Assembly (NCBI RefSeq): GCF_014207595.1
Contig: NZ_JACHGY010000001.1
Coordinates: 3,540,212 to 3,604,211, forward strand
Source: Algisphaera agarilytica
GTDB lineage: Bacteria > Planctomycetota > Phycisphaerae > Phycisphaerales > Phycisphaeraceae
Reading direction: 5' to 3'
DNA length: 64,000 nt
Part shown: piece by piece, positions 26,651-34,338 of the stretch
How the letters are laid out: each line of letters begins with the position of its first letter
Position numbering within the stretch: the first letter of the stretch is position 1
Program-made: the position numbers and the translations under genes
Notes under the pieces: generated by a model
The model's input: the letters and a program-made list of their open reading frames with translations, nothing else
Told to the model about the DNA's origin: nothing
The model's database searches: none

Positions 26651-28473
26651 GAGGAGGTCACCTCCGCGAGGGGGGCGTCTTTCAGGAAGAGTTGTTTGAG
26701 GGCGTCGTCGTCGTGACGGCGGGTGAAGCTGAGGAAGGTCTCGTCGTCTTCGCGGTTTTCAAGGTAGGTACCGATGACGCCTTCGAGGAAGGGGTTGAGT
26801 TCGTCGTAGGCGACCGGGCCGGTGAGGGGGCGGGCGATGCCCTGGTCGTGATCGCTGCCGCCGCCGAGCACGACGTTGTAGGCCTCCCGGCCGTCTTCGG
26901 TGGACGCACCGACCAGGCCGATGTCGCCGATGTAGTGCTGGGCACAGCTGTGGGTGCACCCGGTGAGGTGGATATTGATCGGCGAGTCGAGCTCGAACTT
27001 GGTTTGCAGGTGTTCGACGGCGGCCTGGCCGTGCTCTTTGGTGTGGGCCGAGGCGAACTGACAGGCGAACTTGCCGGTGCAGGCGACGACGCCCGCGGCG
27101 AACGACGAGGCGGACACGTCGAGGCCCAAAGCGTTGAGGTCGGCGATGGCCGCATCCACCTGATCCGCGGGGACGTGGGGGATGAGTACGTTCTGCCAGA
27201 CGGTAAGGCGGATGTCGCCTTGGCCGTACTTTTTCGAGATCGCTGCGATACCGCGCATCTGCTCGGGCGAGAGCCGGCCTAGCCAGAGCGACACGCCGAG
27301 GAAGCGGAGGTCTTCGCCGTCGGGGCCCGGTGCTTGCGGGTGCACGCCGATGTGCATCTGGCGGTCGATCGGGCCGCGGGGGTGGGTCGCATCCTCGGGG
27401 AGACGCAGGAGTTTGAACGGCAGGCGTTCTTCCACGGTCTCGGTGAACTTGGTGTGGCCCCAGTCGTCGAGGACGTATTTGAGGCGGGCCTTCTTGCGGT
27501 TGGTGCGGTCGCCGTTCTCGGTGAACACGTCGAGGGTGGCGATCGCGAAGTCGTTCATCTGGTCGGGCGTGCAGGCGAAGCCGGACGAGATCGCGAAGTC
27601 GTGGTGCCCGGTGATCCCGCCGAGCAGGATGCGGATGACGATGCCGTCGGGGCAGGCTGCGGCGACCTCGGGGTTGGCCGCGAGGTATTCATCGGTGAGC
27701 TTGTGGGCGACGAAGCCGATGTCGTTGGTGTCGACCACGGCCGAGATCACGCCGCCGCCGTCGAAGGCGATGTTGAACTTGCGCGGGATGCCGTGCAGCG
27801 AAGGCGTGTTGAGGATGTGCAGGTGCAACGCCTTGGCGTAGGGCGAGAGGTCCATCAGCTCCTGCGGATCGAACCCGGCCGTGGGGTTGGCGGTGATGTT
27901 GCGGACGCTGTCGGCCCCCGAGCCCTTGCAGGTCAGGCCCAGGTCATAAAGACCTTCGAGCAGGTTGATGATGTTCTGCGGCTGGATCTCGCGGACCTGG
28001 AGGTTGCCCCGCGTGGTGACGTGGGCGTAACCACCGGCAAGGTTCTCGGCGAGGTCGCCCAGGCCCTCAAACTGATTGGCGGTCAGCTTGCAGGCAGGGA
28101 TGCGCATCCGGCACATGAAGCCGGGCTGCGCGGGTTGGACATTAAAGAGGCCATGGTGCTTGAACATGAAGGTGTCGCCACCCTCGGGCATCTTGGCCTC
28201 GGCGGCGTGGGCACGCAGCTTGGGCCACATCTCGTCGGGGTGCTCGGCGAGCTTGAGCTGTTCCTGGGTGCACAGGTCTTCGAGCGGGGTGCCGAACACC
28301 GAGATGCGAGCGCCGTTTACATTCCCGCCGTCGCCTGTCTCGTCAGCGTGCGCAGCTTTATAGACCGTGTTGAGGTCCATCTGGTCGAGCATGGAGGCGA
28401 GATAGTCACGTTGCTCATCGGTGAACCCATCGAGGGGGGCGTGAGCGAGTGAAGATTTGCCGTCACAAGGCAT
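26647..28473 (-). CDS. nirA: Siroheme/4Fe-4S nitrite reductase (assimilatory, NirA-like)
   Basis: 608 residues. Two ferredoxin-like half domains alternate with two siroheme domains. The four cluster Cys are in ACTGKFAC (about 465 and 471) and GCTHSCAQ (about 506 and 510), the C-X5-C / C-X3-C pattern that also bridges siroheme. HVTTRGNLQVREI near residue 150 is another family hallmark. The ACTG.FAC/TGC.HSCAQ form is closer to NirA than to CysI. It reduces nitrite to ammonia with six electrons. AGGAG lies ten bases before ATG 28473. It heads the leftward operon behind a sigma-54 promoter and an antitermination leader. Sulfite reductase remains the alternative. Confidence 0.87.
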   Translation of the reverse strand: MPCDGKSSLAHAPLDGFTDEQRDYLASMLDQMDLNTVYKAAHADETGDGGNVNGARISVFGTPLEDLCTQEQLKLAEHPDEMWPKLRAHAAEAKMPEGGDTFMFKHHGLFNVQPAQPGFMCRMRIPACKLTANQFEGLGDLAENLAGGYAHVTTRGNLQVREIQPQNIINLLEGLYDLGLTCKGSGADSVRNITANPTAGFDPQELMDLSPYAKALHLHILNTPSLHGIPRKFNIAFDGGGVISAVVDTNDIGFVAHKLTDEYLAANPEVAAACPDGIVIRILLGGITGHHDFAISSGFACTPDQMNDFAIATLDVFTENGDRTNRKKARLKYVLDDWGHTKFTETVEERLPFKLLRLPEDATHPRGPIDRQMHIGVHPQAPGPDGEDLRFLGVSLWLGRLSPEQMRGIAAISKKYGQGDIRLTVWQNVLIPHVPADQVDAAIADLNALGLDVSASSFAAGVVACTGKFACQFASAHTKEHGQAAVEHLQTKFELDSPINIHLTGCTHSCAQHYIGDIGLVGASTEDGREAYNVVLGGGSDHDQGIARPLTGPVAYDELNPFLEGVIGTYLENREDDETFLSFTRRHDDDALKQLFLKDAPLAEVTSS

Positions 28474-28549
28474 GACGTTCTCCTGAAAGCATGGGCGACG
28501 CGGTGTGAATCAAGTAGGGGTGAGTCGCCGTTTCCATATGAAATACAAA

Positions 28550-28581
28550 GTCCGACCTCGAAAATGCATTCGGGGTCGGAC
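28550..28581 (-). terminator. Leader terminator of the nirA operon
   Basis: On the minus strand GTCCGACCCCGAA (28581-28569) pairs with TTCGAGGTCGGAC (28562-28550), 13 bp with one G-U, around loop TGCATT. TTTGTATTT follows. It lies about 77 bases before the nirA ATG and inside the leader, so it should stop transcription unless disrupted. Its first four bases GTCC are also the right arm of the neighbouring hexaloop hairpin. Confidence 0.8.
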
Positions 28582-28591
28582 GCCGTTGTCC
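28578..28591 (-). promoter_or_regulatory. ANTAR-type hexaloop hairpin in the nirA leader
   Basis: As transcribed: stem GGAC, hexaloop AACGGC, stem GTCC. A at loop position 1 and G at position 4 are the bases recognised by ANTAR antiterminators. The right arm GTCC is shared with the terminator, so formation of this hairpin should prevent termination. The paired first hairpin expected upstream is unclear; a weak TAG-ACATCC-CTA stem lies at about 28595-28606. Target of the NasT protein encoded at 37.5 kb (inference). Confidence 0.78.
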
Positions 28592-28620
28592 TGTAGGGAT
28601 GTCTAACGTCGGGATTGTAG

Positions 28621-28636
28621 TGCAATCGTTGTGCCA
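28621..28636 (-). promoter_or_regulatory. Sigma-54 promoter of the nirA operon
   Basis: Minus strand reads TGGCACAACGATTGCA. GG and GC are separated by exactly ten bases, matching the -24/-12 consensus TGGCAC-N5-TTGC fully. Transcription should start near 28611, giving a leader of about 138 bases that contains the hexaloop hairpin and terminator. Sigma-54 needs an enhancer-binding protein, which is not encoded in the window. Confidence 0.85.
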
Positions 28637-28915
28637 ATCGATACCCCAATTCAGCGAAGTGCGTCCACGCCGCGGTAAGCGTCGAAAACGGTCGAACGGC
28701 TCTTCCGTGGGGTGACAAACAACTAGGCAGTTTCGATGCCTCGTTGAGTGACTGCTGCGAAAATGCGCATCGCTTGGGCGTACTCGTCGAAACCATGCCC
28801 AAACAATTTCAACCGAGCTTGAACACGACAAATCGGAATAAATGCGGGCTAAATCACGCGGTTTGGCTCTGATCCACTGCGCGACGGCCCGGCAATTTTC
28901 GCGACGATGACGGAT

Positions 28916-28931
28916 TGGCACACCGCTTGCC
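28916..28931 (+). promoter_or_regulatory. Sigma-54 promoter of the nrt/nas operon
   Basis: TGGCACACCGCTTGCC again has GG-N10-GC spacing and matches the -24/-12 consensus. It points away from the nirA promoter; the two cores are about 280 bases apart, room for shared activator sites between them. Expected start near 28941, with a leader of about 186 bases before nrtA. No NtrC-like enhancer site could be assigned with confidence in the region 28637-28915. Confidence 0.83.
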
Positions 28932-28944
28932 ACGTGTCCCTCGG

Positions 28945-28963
28945 CCACACGAAGTTTGTGTGG
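28945..28963 (+). promoter_or_regulatory. First leader hairpin of the nrtA transcript
   Basis: CCACAC (28945-28950) pairs perfectly with GTGTGG (28958-28963) around GAAGTTT. It sits at the very 5' end of the predicted RNA, where ANTAR targets carry their first hairpin. The loop is seven bases (five if a G-U pair closes), not a textbook hexaloop. Confidence 0.5.
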
Positions 28964-28982
28964 ACCCTGCCTACCTTGCATT

Positions 28983-29000
28983 CAGGACAAAGGCGTCCTG
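28983..29000 (+). promoter_or_regulatory. ANTAR-type hexaloop hairpin in the nrtA leader
   Basis: Six-base stem CAGGAC / GTCCTG closes hexaloop AAAGGC with A1 and G4. The 16 bases CAGGACAAAGGCGTCC differ from the nirA leader element at one position, on the opposite strand and in a separate transcript, so this is a shared RNA regulatory motif. No convincing intrinsic terminator with a T-run follows before ATG 29127; the switch may use Rho or a weak hairpin. Confidence 0.8.
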
Positions 29001-29126
29001 CAGTCGGACTCGTTCCGTCTCTGAACGCCTCTGTTGCGATTCACGACCTCTCGACTCCGGCGAACAAGGCCAAGCTAACGCAACCCTGCTGCCCAGCTTT
29101 CCCTATTTTCCCTGGAGTTTGTCACT

Positions 29127-30521
29127 ATGTCCGAATCGTCCGTCACCCGCCGACGCCCCATGTGGGCCCGCACCCGCCAGCTGTTTTCTACGCTGGCGCT
29201 TGTCGCTGCCGTGGTTTCCCCCGCCGCCGCTCAAGAAACCGAGCCGCTCGATGTCGAGAAGGATGAGCTGAAGTTCGGCTTCATCAAGCTCACCGACTGT
29301 GCCCCCATCGTGATCGCCAAAGAAAAAGGCTACTTCGAAGACGAAGGCCTCTCGGTCGAAGTCATCGCCCAGCCCAACTGGAAGACCCTGCTCGACAATG
29401 TGATCTCCGGCGAACTGGACGGCGCTCACATGCTGTCGGGTCAGCCCATCGCCGCGACCATCGGCTTCGGCACCAAGGCGCACATCATCACCGCCTTCAC
29501 CATGGACCTCAACGGCAACGGCATCACCGTGTCGAACTCCATCTGGGAACAGATGCAAGAGAACGACTCGGCTCTCGATATGCCCCAGCCCTCGCACCCC
29601 ATCACCGCTGAAGGTCTCAAGCCGATCGTTCAGGAATACATCGACGACGGCAAGAAGCTGCAGATGGGCATGGTCTTCCCCGTGTCGACCCACAACTACG
29701 AAATCCGCTACTGGCTCGCCGCCGCGGGCATCCACCCCGGCATGTACACCGCGACCGACATCGGCGGCCGTACCGACGCCGAAGTCGAACTCTCCGTCAC
29801 CCCGCCCCCGATGATGCCCGCGACCCTCGAGTCCGGCAACATCCAGGGCTACTGCGTCGGTGAGCCGTGGAACCAGCAAGCCGTCGCCAAGGGCATCGGC
29901 GTGCCGGTGACCACCAACTACGACATCTGGAAGAACAACCCCGAGAAGGTCTTCGGCGTGTCCAAGAAGTGGGCCGACGAAAACCCGCAGACCATGCTCG
30001 CCGTCACCAAGGCACTGATCAAGGCCGGTAAGTGGCTCGACGAAACCGACGCCGATGGCAACTTGGTCAACCGTGTCGAAGCCGCTCAGATCCTCTCGCG
30101 TCCCGACTACGTCGGTGCAGACTTCGACGTCATCAAGAACTCGATGACCGGCACCTTCATCTTCCAGAAGACCGACGTCCGCGAGATGCCCGACTTCAAC
30201 GTGTTCTTCAAGTACCACTGCACCTACCCCTGGTACTCGGACGGCATCTGGTTCCTGACGCAAATGCGTCGCTGGGGCCAAGTCACCGAAGCCAAGCCTG
30301 CTGAGTGGTACCACGAGCAAGCCAAGGAAGTGTACAAGCCCGCGATCTACCTCGAAGCCGCGAAGCTCCTGCTCGAAGAAGGCTTCATCGAAGAGGCTGA
30401 CGTGCCGTGGGACACCGATGGCTACAAGCCCGCCACCGCCGAGTTCATCGACGGTATCGAGTACGACGGCAAGGACCCCCTGGGCTACCTCGCCAAGCAC
30501 GCGATCGGCCACAAAGACTAA
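29127..30521 (+). CDS. nrtA: Nitrate ABC transporter substrate-binding protein (NrtA-like)
   Basis: 464 residues with a signal peptide (hydrophobic 18-32, cleavage near AAAQET). The mature start [23 protein letters not shown] is typical of the NrtA/CmpA binding proteins. [20 protein letters not shown] and [11 protein letters not shown] are further family segments that form the anion pocket. GGAG at 29113-29116 fits the start. It is the first gene of the transporter operon, behind the sigma-54 promoter and ANTAR leader. Bicarbonate or cyanate are family alternatives, but nasA, nasT and nasS downstream make nitrate/nitrite by far the likeliest. Confidence 0.93.
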   Translation: MSESSVTRRRPMWARTRQLFSTLALVAAVVSPAAAQETEPLDVEKDELKFGFIKLTDCAPIVIAKEKGYFEDEGLSVEVIAQPNWKTLLDNVISGELDGAHMLSGQPIAATIGFGTKAHIITAFTMDLNGNGITVSNSIWEQMQENDSALDMPQPSHPITAEGLKPIVQEYIDDGKKLQMGMVFPVSTHNYEIRYWLAAAGIHPGMYTATDIGGRTDAEVELSVTPPPMMPATLESGNIQGYCVGEPWNQQAVAKGIGVPVTTNYDIWKNNPEKVFGVSKKWADENPQTMLAVTKALIKAGKWLDETDADGNLVNRVEAAQILSRPDYVGADFDVIKNSMTGTFIFQKTDVREMPDFNVFFKYHCTYPWYSDGIWFLTQMRRWGQVTEAKPAEWYHEQAKEVYKPAIYLEAAKLLLEEGFIEEADVPWDTDGYKPATAEFIDGIEYDGKDPLGYLAKHAIGHKD

Positions 30522-30544
30522 TTCGACTTTCCTAACCGCGCTCC

Positions 30545-30559
30545 GCCGTGTTTAACGGC
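30545..30559 (+). other. Hairpin between nrtA and nrtB
   Basis: GCCGT-GTTTA-ACGGC lies 24 bases after the nrtA stop. It has no T-run directly behind it. Such a hairpin often protects the message of an abundant binding protein relative to its membrane partner; that role is inference. Confidence 0.4.
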
Positions 30560-30612
30560 ACGCCGGGGCTTTTCCCAAACCCGACTCACTGCCCGCCTCC
30601 TGAGACCCCGCC

Positions 30613-32265
30613 ATGCTCAAGAAACTCAAAACCATCCTCCTCAAGATCGTCGACTTGACCGCCCTAGGCTTTCTCGAGCCTTACGTGCGACTGTGCTACG
30701 GCGAAGAACCCAAGAAGCAGCTTAAGCTGATTGCTCAATTCAGTGCCGTTCCCATCGCGGCCATCGCCTTGTTCATCACGATCTGGGCAATCCTTGCTCC
30801 TATGCACAAAACCAAGTCGGGTAGCGTCCCTACGCCGATGCAAACGCTGAGTGCCTGGAATTCCATCCAGAATCAACACGATCAAGAAAATGCTAAGGCC
30901 GAAGCGTACAACCTGACCGGCGAAGCCCGGCTCGAAGTGGTTGCGGCGGCTGAAGCCCGTCAGGCCGAACTCGTGCCTTTGGTTGCCGAAGCAAACAAAG
31001 GCGTGGACGATGCCCGTGAGGCTGAAGCGGCCGAGAAGGCCGAGCGGATTGCTCCGCTGCAAGCCAAGCTCGACGAGATGAAGGAAGCCGCCGACACCGA
31101 GGAGGAGGCCCGGCTCAGCGAGATTGAGGCCCGTGCGGAGGCACTCGACACGAGCGATGCCGCGGCCCGCGACCAACTCAAGGCCGACTATCTCGCCTTC
31201 GACGCCTGGGAAGAAGAACAGAAGGACGCCCAGAGTGATCTGAAGGGAGCGATCAAGCTGATCCAGGACGAGAAGACCCCCGAAGTTACCGCGGCGTTGT
31301 TGTTGCAGAAGCAGCGCAACGACGAAAAGCAGTTCATCGACAAGCTGATTGAGGTCGCCGGTGAAGACAGCCGTGAGCTGTCACTGGCCGAGACCGAAGC
31401 CAAGCTCTCCGAGCTGGAGGTTGCCTACGCGGGGGCCAGCGGCGCGGATACCTTTAAGACCCTGAAGAAGATCGTCCGCGAACAGAATAAGCTCGCCAAG
31501 ACCGAGGACCGCATCTACGCCAAGCCTTGGACGCTGCCGATGCAGATCTTCCGTTCGATCCTGTGTGTGTTCGCGGGCTTCCTGGTGGGTGTGGCGATTG
31601 CGGTGCCGATCGGCGTCTGCTGCGGCCTGTCGCGGACTTTCATGGCGGCGATGACCCCGTTCATTGCTTTGTTCAAGCCGGTGTCGCCGATCGTTTGGCT
31701 CCTGATCTTCATGATCGTCGTGGGCGGCTTCTTCCCCGACCCCGACAAGAGCGTGGTGCTCGAATCGCTCACCGCCTTCACCAACTGGATCACCGGATGG
31801 ATCCCGTTTGTTGGCGACATGGTGACCGACTTCGACATCAACATCGCCTTCATCGCCTCGGCATTGACGGTCTCGATGTGCTCACTCTGGGCGACCATGG
31901 TCAACACCGCGCTGGGTGTCGCCTCGGTGGACAAGGACCACATCAACGTCGCCAAGGTGCTGCGTCTGGGCTTCTTCAGCCGTCTGTTCAAGATCGTGCT
32001 CCCCTCGGCCCTGCCGCTGGTGTTCGCGGGCATGCGGATTTCGTTGGGGGTCGGCTGGATGGTGCTGATCGCCGCCGAGCTGCTCGCCTCGTCCGAAGGT
32101 TTGGGTAAGTTCACCTGGGACCAGTTCAACAACGGGGCGACCGACTCGTTCGCCAAGATCGTCTGCATGGTCTTCGTGGTCGGCATCATCGGCCTGATCC
32201 TCGACCGCATCATGATCATCTTCCAACGCCTCGTGAGCTTCGAAGGCTCGGTCGCGACGATCTGA
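30613..32265 (+). CDS. nrtB: Nitrate ABC transporter permease with ~200-residue coiled-coil insertion
   Basis: 550 residues, about twice the usual NrtB length. A cytoplasmic N-terminus and first helix (about 48-67) are followed by TPMQTLSAW. A highly charged Glu/Ala/Lys-rich helical stretch then runs about 90-295, likely coiled coil. The permease core (PMQIFRSILCVFAGFLVGVA onward) occupies 305-550 with about five more helices and the ATPase contact loop ALGVASVDKDHINVAKVLRLG. The insertion sits between helix 1 and the core, probably on the outer face. It forms the channel with the two ATPases that follow. Confidence 0.9.
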   Translation: MLKKLKTILLKIVDLTALGFLEPYVRLCYGEEPKKQLKLIAQFSAVPIAAIALFITIWAILAPMHKTKSGSVPTPMQTLSAWNSIQNQHDQENAKAEAYNLTGEARLEVVAAAEARQAELVPLVAEANKGVDDAREAEAAEKAERIAPLQAKLDEMKEAADTEEEARLSEIEARAEALDTSDAAARDQLKADYLAFDAWEEEQKDAQSDLKGAIKLIQDEKTPEVTAALLLQKQRNDEKQFIDKLIEVAGEDSRELSLAETEAKLSELEVAYAGASGADTFKTLKKIVREQNKLAKTEDRIYAKPWTLPMQIFRSILCVFAGFLVGVAIAVPIGVCCGLSRTFMAAMTPFIALFKPVSPIVWLLIFMIVVGGFFPDPDKSVVLESLTAFTNWITGWIPFVGDMVTDFDINIAFIASALTVSMCSLWATMVNTALGVASVDKDHINVAKVLRLGFFSRLFKIVLPSALPLVFAGMRISLGVGWMVLIAAELLASSEGLGKFTWDQFNNGATDSFAKIVCMVFVVGIIGLILDRIMIIFQRLVSFEGSVATI

Positions 32266-32287
32266 TCATATCGACGTTCCCCCGTTA

Positions 32288-32337
32288 GCCCCGGGCTCTG
32301 CCCGGGGGCGCACTACCACGAATTACCGCCCCCGGGC
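32288..32337 (+). other. Competing GC-rich hairpins between nrtB and nrtC
   Basis: GCCCCGGGC (32288-32296) can pair with GCCCGGGGGC (32300-32309), which can instead pair perfectly with GCCCCCGGGC at 32328-32337. The middle segment is shared, so two folds exclude each other. No T-run follows. RNA processing or attenuation between permease and ATPase genes is possible. Confidence 0.5.
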
Positions 32338-32360
32338 AACCCCGCGGACAAAGGAAAGAA

Positions 32361-33221
32361 ATGGCTTACCTCGAATTACAAAACGTCAGCAAGGGCTACG
32401 GCCCGCCGAGCAACCGCTACGAGGTGCTCGAAAACGTGAACCTGTCGATCGAGAAAAACGAGTTCGTTGCCGTCATCGGTTTTTCGGGCTCGGGCAAGAG
32501 CACGCTGATGTCCCTTCTCGCCGGGCTCGAAAAGCCCGACACGGGCAAGGTCATACTCGACGGCGAAGAAGTCGCCCAGCCCGGCCCTCGCCTGGGCATC
32601 ATGTTCCAGAACTACTCGCTGCTGCCCTGGCTTTCGGTCGCGGGCAACCTCGAGATCGCGGTGAAGCAGGTCTTTCCCGAGATGCCGAAGAAGGAACGGG
32701 CCGAGTACATCCAGCACTACATCGACATGGTCACGCTGACCAACTCGGAATACAAGAAACCCGCCGAGCTTTCCGGCGGCATGCGTCAGCGTTTGTCGCT
32801 CGCCCGGACCCTGGCGATGAAGCCAGACGTGCTGCTCCTCGATGAGCCGCTCTCGGCGCTCGACGCGATCACGCGTTCGGTCCTTCAGGACGAGATCATC
32901 CGCATCTGGGAAGAAGACCGCCGGACCGTGGTGATGATCACCAACGACGTCGACGAAGCCGCGCTCATGGCCGACCGGATAGTTCCGCTGACGCCCGGCC
33001 CCTCGGCCACCCTGGCCCACTCCTACCCCGTTGAGCTCGAACGTCCCCGTGACCGCACGACCCTCAACTTCAACCCCGACTTCAAGAAGCTCCGCCACGA
33101 GGTCTCGGGCTTCCTGATGAGCCTGAACGAAGACGCCAAGAGCCTCAAGTTCAACAACGAGCTCACCCTCCCCGACCTCCAGCCCAAAGACTTCCGCACC
33201 CACTACACCACGGTCGGTTAG
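32361..33221 (+). CDS. nrtC: Nitrate ABC transporter ATPase 1
   Basis: 286 residues. Walker [10 protein letters not shown] is near residue 45, Q-loop [10 protein letters not shown] near 84, signature [13 protein letters not shown] near 138, Walker [13 protein letters not shown] near 158. AAAGGA lies before ATG 32361. It powers uptake with a second ATPase gene 124 bases downstream, so the importer is probably a heterodimeric-ATPase type. Unlike cyanobacterial NrtC it has no fused binding-protein domain; the symbol follows gene order only. Confidence 0.88.
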   Translation: MAYLELQNVSKGYGPPSNRYEVLENVNLSIEKNEFVAVIGFSGSGKSTLMSLLAGLEKPDTGKVILDGEEVAQPGPRLGIMFQNYSLLPWLSVAGNLEIAVKQVFPEMPKKERAEYIQHYIDMVTLTNSEYKKPAELSGGMRQRLSLARTLAMKPDVLLLDEPLSALDAITRSVLQDEIIRIWEEDRRTVVMITNDVDEAALMADRIVPLTPGPSATLAHSYPVELERPRDRTTLNFNPDFKKLRHEVSGFLMSLNEDAKSLKFNNELTLPDLQPKDFRTHYTTVG

Positions 33222-33345
33222 ATATTTGGCGATTTGGTGATCGAGTGATTTGGCTAATGTCAAGCAAGTTACCGATCTCGTTCGCCGCAAATAAAGCTCC
33301 GTACCTGACAACAATCGCTATATCACCCAATCGCGAAATCACCAA
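33222..33345 (+). repeat. Mirrored octamer array between the two ATPase genes
   Basis: Starting right after the TAG stop, units like GCGATTTG, GTGATCGA and GTGATTTG follow each other (33223-33254). After about 57 bases, an arm ATCACCC-AATCGCGAAATCACC (33312-33345) is roughly complementary and runs into the next ATG. Unit and layout match the element at 24.8 kb. The gap contains no gene. Confidence 0.72.
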
Positions 33346-34299
33346 ATGGAACAGCTCCAACCTAGTGCAGCCAACCAAGCCGCTCGCGACGCCAAGTACG
33401 TCGAGATCGTCAACCTGGTCAAGGCCTACCCCAACCCCCTCGGCGACCCGATCAAGGTGGTTGACGGCTACAACCTCACCATCAAGAAGGGCGATCTCAT
33501 TTCCGTGATCGGCCACTCGGGCTGCGGTAAATCGACCGTGCTCATGATGCTCGCCGGCCTCAACCCGATCACCTCCGGCGACGTGCTTGTTGAAGGCGAA
33601 GTCATCGAGGGCCCCGGCCCCGATCGTTCGGTGGTCTTCCAGGCACCCTGCCTCCTTCCGTGGATGACTTCGTTCCAGAACGTCATGCTCGGCGTGAAAC
33701 GCTGCTACCCCCACGGCACCAAGCAGGAACGCAAAGAGATCGTCGAGTACTACCTGAACCTCGTCGGCCTGTCCGACTCGATGCACAAGTACCCCCGCGA
33801 GATGTCCGGCGGCATGCAGCAGCGTGTGGGTATCGCCCGGGCGATCGCGTTGCGGCCCAAGCTCCTGCTGCTGGACGAACCGTTCGGCCGTCTCGACTCG
33901 CTGACCCGGATGGACCTGCAGGACACCATCCTGGGCATCCTCGACAAAGAACGCATCACCACCATGCTCATCACCCACGATGTGGATGAGGCGGTGTACA
34001 TGGCCGACCGCGTCTGCATGATGACCAACGGCCCGCGGGCTAAGGTCGGGCAGGTGCTCGATGTTCCATTCGAGCGTCCCCGCAAACGCCAGGAGATCCT
34101 CGCCTCCGACCTGTTCTACGACCTGCGTGGCAGCCTCGTCGACTTCCTCGCGAAAAACGAGAAGGAAAAGCCCGGCGACAAGCCCAAGGTCGTCGAGCCG
34201 CAAGAAGACGTTTTCGAGTCGCCGAGTGTGACGAACGAAACCTTCAAGCAGAAGGACACCGAGTTGCAGTTGTTTGCCGCGATGCCAGCGCACGCCTAA
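33346..34299 (+). CDS. nrtD: Nitrate ABC transporter ATPase 2
   Basis: 317 residues. Walker [10 protein letters not shown] is near residue 58, Q-loop [10 protein letters not shown] near 97, signature [19 protein letters not shown] near 153, Walker [19 protein letters not shown] near 175, switch His in [14 protein letters not shown]. The GHSGCGKST / [10 protein letters not shown] form is close to NrtD of cyanobacteria. The C-terminal 50 residues are charged and variable. The start codon lies at the end of the repeat arm in front and has no visible Shine-Dalgarno, so it may depend on translation of the upstream gene. Confidence 0.88.
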   Translation: MEQLQPSAANQAARDAKYVEIVNLVKAYPNPLGDPIKVVDGYNLTIKKGDLISVIGHSGCGKSTVLMMLAGLNPITSGDVLVEGEVIEGPGPDRSVVFQAPCLLPWMTSFQNVMLGVKRCYPHGTKQERKEIVEYYLNLVGLSDSMHKYPREMSGGMQQRVGIARAIALRPKLLLLDEPFGRLDSLTRMDLQDTILGILDKERITTMLITHDVDEAVYMADRVCMMTNGPRAKVGQVLDVPFERPRKRQEILASDLFYDLRGSLVDFLAKNEKEKPGDKPKVVEPQEDVFESPSVTNETFKQKDTELQLFAAMPAHA

Positions 34300-34338
34300 G
34301 GCTCTTCCATATTTTTGTTTGATGAGTTGCCCACGATC

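Noticed and set aside
26647..28473. Sulfite reductase hemoprotein CysI
   Set aside because: Cluster motifs ACTG.FAC and TGC.HSCAQ fit NirA better, and promoter, ANTAR leader and neighbours are nitrate-related. Kept only as alternative.
28916..28932. TGGCA-CACCGCT-TGCCA as the first ANTAR hairpin
   Set aside because: It overlaps a perfect sigma-54 -24/-12 element shared with the nirA promoter, so it lies upstream of the expected RNA start.
28474..29126. Small protein-coding genes in the nirA/nrtA gap
   Set aside because: Frames here lack coding character, and the region is explained by promoters and leader RNAs.
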